This document shows positions 1 through 11,640 of a stretch of DNA of 64,000 bases, one piece after another; the stretch's first letter is position 1, and each line of letters opens with the position of its first letter. A program made the translations under genes and the position numbers. The notes beneath the pieces are model-generated. The model was given only the letters and a program-made list of their open reading frames with translations, was not told the DNA's origin and made no database searches. Source of the DNA: Cristatella mucedo (lineage: Eukaryota > Bryozoa > Phylactolaemata > Cristatellidae); contig WPIO01000003.1 of assembly GCA_009760855.2 (NCBI GenBank), positions 8,578,001 to 8,642,000 of the forward strand, given 5' to 3'.

Positions 1-387
1 TCGTATTCGACTCGTGTCGTACATCGAGGCACATGTTTGCAGCTTGTTGAAGTACATATTCAAGACTTTTAAACAGCTTCATTTACAGTCTACCAGTATG
101 CCTTCTAAATTCCATGACTCGGCTAATACCGTAGGAATCAACATGAAATTTCAAAAGAAAGTTCAGCTCTGCTTGTACACCCCTAAAGTAGTTAATTTCT
201 TATTTCGGTTGGGTAAAATTTGCTATGCATTTATCAAACTTCCTCACAATGTATATCCTGCAATCACGGACACGTATAGCAAAAAAAGGATTTGCGTTTG
301 AGTGTACATGTGCAATTGTGGAAGTTAATGTCAGCTAGATAATCTTAATTCAGACAAGACTAACAACTTGATTTTTAAAATGCTCAC
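1..387. other. Probable intron of the kinesin gene, no exon recognised
   Basis: After the donor at 387-386 on the minus strand no further coiled-coil exon could be recognised down to the window edge. The plus-strand open frame at 14-301 has no recognisable similarity and no splice or regulatory support. Confidence 0.4.
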
Positions 388-3300
388 CTCGTTGCTTTGG
401 AAAGTGGGTTCCAACATCATCGATTAAATTCCACCTTGCTGCCTGTTTGCCTGGACACCATGTCTCTCGCCTTTTATCCTTCTACAAAGTCACTTAAGCA
501 GAGAACACATTGCCGACAGTGCTTGCACAAACCTCTGATCAAAGGGCTTTCTTACTTACCTTAGCTAAACTAGCAGCCTGCGAAGTTCTTTCGTTGTTTG
601 AATCGGAGTGACTGACACAGATCATCTGAGTAAGCTTCTCAACCAAAGAGCGAAGTTCACTCTCCTTTCGGGACTTCTCAGCCAGCTGCCGCTCAAGAGC
701 TGCCACATCAGGATGGTTCGAATCGAGAGATGTCGTGGAACAGCTCTATGAGCAGAAAGCGTTCTGATTACAACTAATGCTATGACACGAAAACATTATT
801 CTCCTGGACACACAGGCAGACATTCACCAGCCACATGCAACCTTTCCAAGATATGTACAAGGAAGTTATCACGCGAAAAAAACAGTGAGCACACCTGTTC
901 CAACTGTTTTTGCAGCGTTTGGATTTGCATGCGGTATCGACGCAGGAGAGCCTCATCAGACAGCACTTCGTTGACCGTCGGCTGATTGCGAATGTTCTTG
1001 GCACGAGATGCAAACTGCAGGATGGGATGAGAGCTAACGAATGCAGCAATGCTCGTGGCCGCACAGTAGGCTCCAGCAGCAGCAGAGCAATTGAAGCAGA
1101 GCACTGCACCTTAAGCGTTGATATGGTCTCATCGATTGCGGCGGGGGTCACGGTGCATATTATGGCGGTACGTGAGTTTCCACCCAGCGAGTTCTGTAGG
1201 ATACGTGTGAGTTTGCTGTCGCGGAAGGGAACATGATTCCTAGGACAGACATGCGTAGCAAGCATTACTAAAATAACTCCGACAACACCTTGCAGAGTCA
1301 GAGGTGATGGACTATCAAAAAACATCGCCAACATGAAATTGCATGTTAGCACATACTCTCCTTCCGACAGCTTGCAGATCACATAGCCCAGAGTGAACAG
1401 ACTCTTGTTGATAGCACAGCCTTCCTTGAACCTGTCGCCGGTGGCACCAGTCTGATTTGTTCGCTCTGATCCAGCCAGGTCAACGAGATTCTAAGGAAAG
1501 CAAAGACCATGGCACACTAATGTTGCTATACTAACTGTTTACCTCGGCATCATGAGAGCAAGCAGGATGATGCCACGTGCAACTTTACTTTTTCTGAGAG
1601 AAAAGATACGACGTTACCTTACCATATGCGAGACGTTCACGGCTAAGTCCAACTCCTCCCCGGTACACATTCTTTGGCGACTTTCTACGATCTGTAAAGG
1701 ACAACAACCACCAAGAAAGAAGAATGAGTAAACTAAGTGCAACTACGTTGACATGCGTTTCTCATTTGGCATGCAACATTCACAGCCCGCTGGCCATTTA
1801 GGACAACTGAGCCAGAAATTGCGATACCGAGACACAAATACTGCCAGACTTGAAACAAGTCTTGAAAGAGTTAAGTCAATATTGAACGGTCGAAGCAAGA
1901 GAATGGTAATCAAGCATGAACTTCTTCTGACAGAAGATCTTAACTGTACAGTCAAAAGCTTCTGGCCTACTTCAGTGTGGGAGGGGGAACAGTGTGGCAA
2001 AGCCGTCACATGGTAACTGCTTGCACAGTCATAGTCATGGCATTTTTAAACTGACTGACATGCTATAGATGAAATAATATAGATTTGCTTGTAATTTTAT
2101 TAAAGGAATTGTCGGCTTTTTAGGGCATTGATGAATGAAGAGTTGCAATACCAGTTAACTGCAACTACTTGCTCAAACACAAAGAAAAGCAAGCATGTAC
2201 AATCAAAACTAAACAAATTATGAACAAAAACCTTAAAACAAAAATAACTACTGCAATAGTTCATACAAAGAAAACCTAATTGCACACTCCTTTACGGAAG
2301 TCAGTGATCAAGACTACACGGTTTCAAATATACTGCCTTTGGAGACACTCGAAAAATGTTTCAGCCCCACTCATACCTGACGCTCAAAATTGGCTCTGCC
2401 AGCATATCTCCTGTTGAATCAGCTCGAAATCTAGGTGTCATGTTCCAAAGTGACCTCTCGTTAGACGACCACATCAGCTCCACAGTCAAATCTGCCTACT
2501 TTCAGCTACATAACATTCTAAGTTCGGGCTTGTTTAGATAATAAGGATACCACGTCTAAGTTGGTCCATGCATTCGTGACATCCCGTCTTGACTTCTGTA
2601 ACTCACTGCTTGCAGGCCTACTGGCATGTGCGATCAGGCGATTGCAGACGGTGCAAAACTTCACAGCTAGGCTTGTCTGTCGTGAGCATCACAGTTGCCA
2701 CATCACATCACTTCTCTCCGACCTGCACGGGCTACCAGTCAAGCAATGGATTAACTTCAAGGTTTTGTCGCTGACTTTTAGGTCCCTTCATTCTTTGGCT
2801 CCACCTATCTCTCAGATCTACTGCCCCACCAGGCCAAGCATCGTACCACCCGCTTTTCGGAATCCAACAGTCTACAAATACCTCGTACAAACCTCAAATC
2901 CTTTGGAGACCGTGCATTTAGTTCGTATGCTCCCAAAGCCTGGAACTCCCTTCCGACTTTCGGCAGAACATCCCCTGACTTGACCACATCTAAAAAGAAC
3001 TTAAAAAACACCTATTTAGGACAGCATTTAGTGGGTCCCTGTGATTCGTCCTTCACGTGCTTATGTGTGCTAACACTGTGCATGCTGCCACTAACCACAC
3101 TTGCATGCTGACCCTGTGCATGTCATCCCTAACCATGTTATTCATGTTGTTTATCAAGCATGATATAACTCACCATTCAATCGCGTTTCCCTTTGAAGCA
3201 AATGTAAAGCGCCTAGAAAGAGATTGAGTTCGGGCGCTTTATTAAGTGCATTATTACTATTAATAAGATGAAGGTGCTCGAATAAAGCCAAACAGCTAAG

Positions 3301-6300
3301 GTCTAATAGTTTCTTGCAAAGGCTGAACGGCTCTGCAGTACGACTATGCTCCTCTAGGTGAGTCACACAAATAAGACGGCTGAAAGACACCAGGCCGAAA
3401 TTGGAGCTCCCAGCTCTTATCATCAGACACAGCAAACCCAAAGAGTAGATGCGGTTACTGAAGCAGGAGCAATGCGTCCGATTACAGGCATCAACAGCAC
3501 TTGCCCCTGGGTCGTAGCCTAGGGATTACGCGCTTCCACTTCATGCCCAAGATGGGTGGGTTCGAGTGTTGCAGCTGGAAATCATGTATTACCTGCCGAA
3601 AGAGGTGGTGATGAGGCTGTTAAATCAGCAAATCCTTACGTAATTGCAGCTAGGAAGGACGAGCTATAGGCCCGAAAGGCTTTTGCGTATACTAACAGTC
3701 AGCAACAACTACAACCCTAGAATGCAATACGTTCTTGTGGTTACTGCCGACCACAGGCAGCTTACCACTCTGAATATCGTATGTGATCGAGAGCTGTGCT
3801 CGTTCATATTCGTAGCACCGATGTGCCTTCGTTGCTCTCCCTGGCGCATGAGGGTGTAAATCTGCTGAGCATCTGTAACGAGCTGCTCCTTGAGATCGCC
3901 AACGTAGACCTCTTTATCCTGAAAACAAGTCCCCCCTTTAAGTATCTCGCAGGGCACGGCAGTGCAAAAATAGAAACACGGCTTCCGGATAGCCGTATCT
4001 ACTCACAGCCGTTTCTCGTATTTTCAAATTCTTGGCACCGGTCAGTAGGTCCTGTATTTCTTCGTTATAAATCTCCATGTAACTTACTCGAAGAAGGAAC
4101 TCCCGGTCTGGGGTCTGCAAGTAAAAGTAAAACACTGAAGCTATCTCGGACAAATGGAAAGCTTCTTATGATGGGTCAACCAGTGCCCAACAAGCCGAGG
4201 CCAGTGCTGGGCAAACCAGACAACCGATATCCTGGCAGCCATTCGGATTATCATTGCACAATTCAAGGGAAGTAAAGATGCTCGTGGGGTCAGCAGCATT
4301 GTGTCAATATATGCAGGTGATCACAGGAATCCAAATTGTCAGGCAGTGTATTTCCTTGAAAGTACTTGCTTCGACACACATGACATTCAAGTCTATCCAA
4401 GCTTTCAACCTTCCACAACGTCAGACTGTCTCAATGCCCTTGCAGTTTTCTTTGTTGACACCCATACTTGAATGGCAGCTGTGATGAGGTTAATGATGAG
4501 GACCAATCTAATATTAACAGACAAACCTAATCTTACTCACAGCAATTAAAGCAATACCCAAAACTCGCATGTTTCTCACAACATATGCTTCATCCATGTA
4601 AATCGTCCTTTATGTGCTCATGCATGCTGAAACGTGTGTTATTATCAATACTCACTTGATTTACTTCCTGTTCAGGCTACGTGAGGTGCCTAGAAAGAGA
4701 TTCAGACCTTGGTGAGGCTCTATAAAAATGCTATATTACAACTATGGTAAGTCAACTGGAATTGCCTTGCAGCAACTAGCTGACTGCTTTTATAGCAATC
4801 GAAGGCGGCCAATCATGATCGGCAGAGTAAAATCCCCCATGCTAACATTGGCAAGCGTCAATCGTACTTCCTTTGCAGCAAATGTAAAGTGCCAAGAAAG
4901 AGATTGAATTCTCTAATGGCGCTACATCAAATGTATTATTATTATTGTTATAAACAGGTGGCAAAGAAATGGAAGGGCCAGAGGACAGAGAAAGGGCCAG
5001 CAATAAGGAGGTCACGGAACAAGAAGTTACGCGTATCGCTGCTTCCAAGCGAGCACTTCTAGTGCTAGTTCACACAACACAAGAGGAAATTTGCTTCAAC
5101 GTGTAATTGCTGCAATTCGGTACGTACTACCGGTCACTAAATTGGTAAAAGAGAATATATATCTATTGCGTGCAGCAAGCTGAGACTTTATTGAAGGCAA
5201 AGAAACAGCTACATTCTAGGCAAACACGTGTCACCCAAAGACCGTTTTCAAGACAAGAAAAAGCCCAATTCAGCAGTAAGAAAAAGTCGAAGAATGACTT
5301 ACATTTTCAATAGTTTCGAATATCTCCTGTATTGCCAAGGGGATGATTCCAGGCTCTTGACTGTCACCGAGCATGGTGTACGTCTTTCCACTTGAAGTCT
5401 GACCATAGGCAAAGACAGAGCCTAAAAGAGTACAAGCCAGGTGATGGAAAGAATGACTAAAGTGCTAAATATGCATCTGTTCATGGTCATGCAAGTCGTT
5501 CAAGGTTCGCATGCAACACAGCAGTGGGCGGTAGCACATGAACAAACCAATTTGCGAGAGCGTTGGCTATTTCTTAGGCAATTGTCCTCATTAAAAACGA
5601 ACGAAGACACTGACCACCTAGAGATACCAACAGAAGGCTACTGAAGCATTTACAACTCTTGGCATGACTATCAATATGCAGAATGGGGTTTCTAAGCCGT
5701 GGCATCTTACCGTTAATTCCCTGCATGACACCGGCAACAATTGGGCGAGCAACCTCGTTAAAAACTTCAAGATTTGATCTGCGATGGTCACTAATTGAAT
5801 CTAAAAAATATATAAACAAGGCATCACAATAATAATGCAACATTTGCATAGTGCCCTAGAGAACCGAATCTCTCTCTCTCTCTCTCTAGGCACATTACAT
5901 TCGCTGGAAAAAAGCATATCGCATGGCTTGCGATAACATGCACAATTACAGAGCCTACAAGCAAAGGATAGTTCACATAGATCAAATGCTGTGAGGGACA
6001 GGTGTGCTTTAGCTTCTTTTTAAATACTATCATGTAATCGACGTGACGCTCGTGTAGTCAGTCAGAAGTCCGAGGCTTGGGAAACTTGCAAACTGAGGGC
6101 ATGGTCTCCAAAGGATTTGAGGCTAATTAGAGGAACAGCTAAACAACTTGAGTCAGGAGAGTGGTGATATGACGTAAGGCCTGATTAGGACGTAGATTAG
6201 AATTAGTGTGTGAAGGCTAGAGCCCGATAACAAAGGGATCTACAAGTGAGTGACAGAACCTTGACATCGATATATTATTTGATGGGGAGCAAGAGCAGAT

Positions 6301-9300
6301 CGGTGAGAAGTGGTGTAATATATCAGATGAGAAGAGGTGTAATATGACAGTATTGCTTATCACTACGGACAAGCTTAGCTGCAGAGTTCTGAACCCACTG
6401 GAAGTGTGTTATTGCATAGGTAGGAGGACAAGTAATGAGTTTTTCAAGTGAAGGTGGGATGCCACAAATGCATGAACTAGGTTGGTCGTGGTATCCCTAT
6501 CTAAGAAAGCCCACATTTTTGCATACAGCTACACAAACTGAAAAGCATGCAGTGATGCACCCCCACCCTGTTATGCACGAGTCTACAGCCAATCGATCTA
6601 TCATCATAAAACCAATCTAAGTCCATATCGGAGAGCAGGCATATTCACTTAACCGAAAAACTCGGTGGCTAATTTACGGCCATGTACCCCAGGCTTGTCT
6701 CAAATTGGAGGATATCCAATTTTACCAGCATCTATTGCTTCACTCAACACCAGCTTCCCTGGCACTAGAATGATTCAAGTCCTATCTCAGTGGGACTCAA
6801 GAGTATTGATGTGAATGGAAAAAGACGATCAGAGAAATCACTAAAGTATGGGTTACCTCAGGGCTCTGCTTGGTCCACTCCTCTTCACAGTTTATGATGC
6901 CTCTCCTGCCGATGTGATTGCCAAGCACAGCCTAGGTTTTACTTCAATGCACACCACACTCTGCCTACTTTCCTGCTACATAGCATTGCTATAATTCGGG
7001 CTTGCTTAGATAGGCATACATTTACTTTTAGGTCCGATGATTCTCTGGTTCCCACCAACCTATCACATCTACTCCCCCGCCAGGCTAAGCATCGTGCCAC
7101 CTGGTCTTCGGAATCCAACTGTCCAACTATACCTCGTAAAACCTCAAATCCTTTGGAGACCGTGCCTTTAGTCGTATGCTCCTAAAGCCCGGAACTCATT
7201 TCCGACTGGCAACACAACATCCCCTGACTTGACATCTATTCAAGACAGCATTTAGTGGGCCTCTTTGATTCGTCCTTTGTGTGCTTTTGTGTGCTGACAC
7301 TGTGCATGCTGCCACTAACCATATTTGCATGCTGACCCAACGCCTGCTACCTCTAATCATGTTATCCTTGTTGACAGTGTACATACTATTACTCAATCAT
7401 GTGATCATGCTTTCTTTACAGCACAGGTTAAGTGCCTAGAAAGAGATTAAGTTATCTGAGGGCACAATAAAAACGTATTATTATTACAGTTGGTGTATTA
7501 AACCTACAGTTGTCTGACACTGCATCGTGAGCCCTTCTCCCCTTAAGCGATAGGCAGTGTTTCTGCAAAGTAACTGCAACAACACACACTCATCAATCAC
7601 AAGCTCCTCGGCCGTTCTTTACTTCTGCTAAGGTGTCCCAATTCTAATCATAAAACAACTACGCTGCCTTGTTTATACACAAGAAGTGTAATGTCATAGC
7701 TCACTTAAAGGTTAGTTGTTCAGGTCAAATGCAGTTGCAGTCAGCCGACGACCATATTTGGGAGATGTCCTTGGCAAAACAAACTGACGAATGATGAAGA
7801 GAAGCAATAGGCAAACTAGTTGAGCGAATCCGCAGGGAATTTGGAGCATGCTGGTAACTGATTCCCAGCCCTAAGTAGCTCTTTTAAGTTGTAGCAAATC
7901 CCACTAATGCCCTTGGCCTACAGGCCACCTTATATCCCCGATCCGAGTTTAGCATTAAGCTACATTTGCTCAGTCCAACTTTGGTATGGCAAACTACACC
8001 TGCTGCTTACACTACTCTGTGATGATCAGGCCACATTCTTTTGATTTTTCTAGTTATAAAGGTGGCTATAAAAAAGTTGGATCCTTGTAAATGCAGCTAA
8101 TATGGGCAAGGTAAAATCTTCCTAGCCTTTGCCAACATAGCCAGCAGGTTGCAACCTCATCAATTTGTTTATCAGCCAGTGAACAAATTTTGGTCATTCG
8201 GCAACCTTAAGAAAGCCACTGAAGTGGCTTGACCACTGGATAAGCTAAATTTTTATGAGCACCATATGGTCACACCAATCCAATTTACTCGAGGCATCGG
8301 GCCAATGTGAGCAAAGCTCTGCTGAACAGTCGCACGACCAGAAAAATCATACATAATAATAATAATAATAATGCACTTGATAAAGTGCCCTCAGAGAACT
8401 TAATCTCTTTCTAGGCGCTTTACATCTGCTGCAAAGTGAAATGCAATTAAATGGTAAGTAAAATCATGCTTGAAAAACAAACAAAATGAATAACATGGTT
8501 AGGGGTGACATTCACAGGGTCAGCATGCAAATGTGGTTAGTGGCAGCATGCACAGTGTCAGCACGCATAAGCACGTGAAGGACAAATCACAGGGACCCAC
8601 TAAGTGCTGTCCTAAATAGGTGTGTTTTAAGGTTCCTTTTAAATGTGGTCAGGTCAGGGGATGTTCTGATGCAGGTCGGGAGGGAGTTCCAGGCTTTGGG
8701 AGCATACGAACTAAATGCACGGTCTCCAAAGGATTTAAGGTTTGTACGAGGTATTTCTAGACTGTTGGATTCCGAAAGCGGGTGGTACGATGCTTGGCCT
8801 GACAGGGTAGTATATCTGAGTACATATTTGGCAATCGCAAACCAATAGGACTGGCAATTGATGATCAGCATTATGATATGCAAGCATGTAAACACTAAAT
8901 GGGCCTATACTGCTGCAATAATGACACAACTTACCAAACACAAAGAAAGAGTCTTTACACTCAGGATCGTCTTGATATATAGTGTTATCCCGAATGATCC
9001 ACCTCACCTTAGCTCCTGCATTAACCTCCCTGCAAGTGCAACAGAACAGTGCAACGGCTCAGCAAGTGCCCAAGTCATGACAAACACTGCTTGTGCATGC
9101 GGCCTAGAAAGAGCAGAGATTATACTACTAATAATAATAAATCATGTGCATAGCACCTTAAGAGACCCGGATCTCTATCTAGAACTTCAAAAATGCTAGA
9201 AAGGTAGAATATAAATTGATTAGTGATACCATGCACAATGTTAGTAAGTACAGCCACATGGGTGGAGCATATGATATGCAAAGCAGGTGGGTTTTTAGCA

Positions 9301-10147
9301 TATCTTTCAATGTCGACAAGTGATGGGACACTGTGACGTCAGTCAGAAGTGAGTTCCAGGTATCGTGGCATTGAGGTTGGTTGAGGCATAGCTAAACGAC
9401 TTGAGTCAGAAGAGAAGATGGTACGATGTCTGACCTGATTGGAGAGTAGCTCTGATAGGTGGGCTGGAGCATGAGAATGAAGTGACCAAAAATGAGTAAC
9501 AATACCGAACAGTTTGAGTCAGAAGAGTATGTGGTACAATGCAAAGCTTGATCAGTAAGTTTTCAGATAGGTAGCCCACAGCAAGAGAGAAAAGATCTTT
9601 AAATGAGTGACCGAACCTTGAAGCTGATTTGCTGCTTGATGGGGAGCTAATTCAGGTGAGTAAAAAGTGGTGTAACAAGGCAGTTGTACCATTTACGATA
9701 GACATGCCAAGCCGCCGAGTTTTGCACTAACTGTACAAGTTTTATTGCACAGGCAGGAAGACCTACAAGTAATGAGTTACACTAATCTAGAGAGATGTAA
9801 CAAATGCATGGATCAGCTTCGCTATAGTATCCATATATAAGCCAGAGAGTCTGTCATGCTGGAATCCAGCAAGGGATCAAAGCACAAGTACAAATATGTC
9901 ATCAGAAAAAAATAAAGTCCACATTGTGCTAGGCGATTCTGTTGGCAAGAGAAAGAGTAAAAATTTGAAAACAAGTGGACCAATAACTATTTCTGTGCTA
10001 TAGCATAATGCCTCTTATGCAATGTTAGCAAGCTATGGAGTGACTTGTAAGAACATATAAATATGCAGATCCATGACATAGTTTTGAGAAGCATTCTCAC
10101 CTGGCTATTAAAGCTCGCACGCGAATGGCAACTTTGATGTTATCCAT
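388..10147 (-). CDS. CENPE: Kinesin-7 (CENP-E-like) motor protein, 5' and motor part, 12 exons, 3' end off the window
   Basis: Plus-end microtubule motor of the CENP-E family, which in animals acts at kinetochores in chromosome congression. Exons in transcription order: 10147-10101, 9029-8935, 5800-5711, 5421-5303, 4114-4007, 3918-3766, 1691-1623, 1490-1357, 1239-1110, 1014-895, 745-560, 442-388. Every junction is GT-AG and phases agree, giving 435 codons plus one base. Start is the only in-frame ATG before [13 protein letters not shown], the usual N-terminal kinesin strand. Seen motifs: P-loop GQTSSGKT (residues 84-91), YMEIYNE in exon 5, switch I NEHSSRSH (192-199), switch II DLAGSE (231-236), [12 protein letters not shown] in exon 9, and the FASRAK neck start (316-321). 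No catalytic residue is missing. After the motor the chain becomes charged and helical ([19 protein letters not shown]), as expected for the coiled-coil stalk. [15 protein letters not shown] and the LQNSLGGN context match CENP-E better than other kinesins. Introns contain L2-type LINE fragments. Confidence 0.9.
2340..3265 (+). mobile_element. L2-like LINE fragment (family A), RT C-terminus plus 3' tail
   Basis: Open pieces encode the C-terminal part of an L2/CR1-group reverse transcriptase ([20 protein letters not shown], then a frame beginning near [18 protein letters not shown] and [10 protein letters not shown]). It is 5'-truncated and broken by stops. The 3' end has the family-A tail box, a GTAAAGCGCCTAGAAAGAG motif, followed by ATT-rich repeats. 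It lies in a kinesin intron, opposite to the gene. Confidence 0.85.
3525..3605 (+). mobile_element. tRNA-derived SINE fragment (family without LINE tail)
   Basis: A degenerate A box (TAGCCTAGGGATTACG) is followed about 35 bases later by a B box (GGTTCGAG). The sequence after the B box, ending TATTACCTGCC, resembles that after the B boxes at 39.94 and 54.36 kb. Probably a decayed copy in a kinesin intron. Confidence 0.4.
4600..4950 (+). mobile_element. Two family-A LINE 3' tail fragments
   Basis: A worn tail at about 4600-4740 and a better preserved one at 4845-4950 (GCAAATGTAAAGTGCC, AGAGATTGAATTCTCT, ATT repeats). Both are on the plus strand in a kinesin intron and carry no coding sequence. 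Confidence 0.7.
5826..6525 (-). mobile_element. Family-A LINE fragment with expanded TC tract in its tail
   Basis: Begins with AAT repeats and a tail box in which the normal ATCTCTTTCTAGG has expanded to about nine TC units (5870-5887). It continues into RT C-terminal sequence, recognisable by the GGCATGGTCTCCAAAGGATT segment shared with other copies. Not coding now. It starts about 25 bases upstream of the kinesin exon ending at 5800. Confidence 0.7.
6700..7490 (+). mobile_element. Family-A LINE fragment, internally deleted
   Basis: Contains the RT central segment (GGTTACCTCAGGGCTCTG, the PQGS region), then jumps to the RT C-terminal end (CCTAAAGCCCGGAACTC) and ends in the family-A tail with ATT repeats at about 7490. 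Stops in all frames. Confidence 0.75.
8347..8835 (-). mobile_element. Family-A LINE 3' end
   Basis: Reads from AAT repeats through the tail box and the conserved ~200-base untranslated region (GGTCAGCATGCAAATGTGG motif) into the RT C-terminus. It ends about 100 bases from the second kinesin exon. Confidence 0.8.
9125..10000 (-). mobile_element. Diverged family-A LINE fragment
   Basis: A tail-like start (GTGCATAGCACCTTAAGAGA) is followed by diverged RT C-terminal sequence, and at 9900-10000 by sequence matching the RT region upstream of the FYADD box in other copies. It occupies most of kinesin intron 1. Degraded, no long frame. Confidence 0.6.
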
Positions 10148-10251
10148 CGCTGCCCTCCTTAAAATTAAAAGTGATTACATTACATTTCACCAGCTTATAA
10201 GGTCGCCGGCAGCAAGAAATTGACACGCACAGTACAGTCCACAGAAGGCGA

Positions 10252-10293
10252 GTGCAGTTTCACACACTGTCTAAACAGTGTGTGAAACTGCAC
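10252..10293. repeat. Perfect 19-bp inverted repeat with 4-base loop
   Basis: Arms at 10252-10270 and 10275-10293 are exact reverse complements (GTGCAGTTTCACACACTGT and its complement) around the loop CTAA. It lies about 105 bp upstream of the kinesin start codon, so it would fall in the promoter or 5' untranslated region. Confidence 0.9.
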
Positions 10294-10299
10294 TGGCCC

Positions 10300-11568
10300 T
10301 CTGAACCAATGAACCAATGAAACTGCTCGTAAACCCCACGGATAATGCGATGGACTACATGTAGGAAGCAGAAGCCACTGGGGCATCATGGAAAGCATTT
10401 CATCAAGCTCATAACCATCACAACGCTGAAACAGACCCGATTGCTCGAGAAAAAACATCAATCATTCACGGGGATCATCTAAGTAGGATCCGAGCAGAAG
10501 CAACGAAAGGACTTCGAGCGATTGCTTCCTTTGGATACCCTACTTGAACAGCAAAGCGAGATCTCGCCTTTTTCAAGGCGCTTGAGATACGAAAATGCGC
10601 AAGCGAGACCCATGCACGCACATCTGCGAGAGGCGGTGCGGAGTGACAATGTAGGACGTTAGACTGGGATTGCTCGACGGCGCGCATTTTCTTATGGAGT
10701 AACGGTTAATGCAGCGGCACGACAGTAGTGCTCAGTGGGCCAAGATAGCGCACTGGCTATTGTACGGGCTAAGCAAGGAGCCCGAGTCGACTATAGTCAG
10801 GCGGGCCGATGATGGCTGGGCGTGCGGCTGAGTCACAAACGGTAATTCGTCGGACTCGAAAGGAGACACCGCGGCAACCATCGACACCAGTGCGCACTCG
10901 ATACGCTTGCTCGCTCGAGTGCTAGCTTGCGAGAACCGAATAAAGCGAGCCAACGTTTACCTTCTTCCGTTACTTACAGCGTGAATGCACAAGGGAGAAG
11001 AGAGAGACCACAGCCTGGCTAGGAGATCATGCCAAATCAAATAGCCCGCGTAAACCAATCAAACGAAAGCTGGAGCTTAGCTCTTGTTGGAACGGTCGCT
11101 TCCGGTCTGAGACCGCCCACCAGATGTATCCCCCCCTTAGCTGTTTTCGCCGGTGCTTCGCCGTTTAATTGCATGCAACACCAGCACGAGCACGCTGACA
11201 TCGCCTCGGGCCTTCTTTAAATATATAAAATGAGTCACACTGTCTTAAGCAATATGCAAACCGAAGCGAAGATGAGGAGCTGTCAGTCGGAATCATTAAC
11301 CTCGCGGCGCAAACCATTCTGCGCGTCCGCCGGTAGCCCGCGGTTCAGCGGCGAAACGTAAGTGCTTACGCTTCCTTGCGCGAGAGAGTTGACCCAAGCT
11401 AGAGCGTCAGTTCAAACTTAGCGTGCGGCGCCCTGACGACAAGCAATTCCATTGTGAAATTTGCTTACTACCACAGGACAGCAGCTGAATTCCAAATCCC
11501 AAGAACGTCTCAATTACTGCTGTATGTTCGAACGTCCGGAACCGATCGTTGTGACCGGGTGCCTTTCG

Positions 11569-11640
<72 letters not shown>

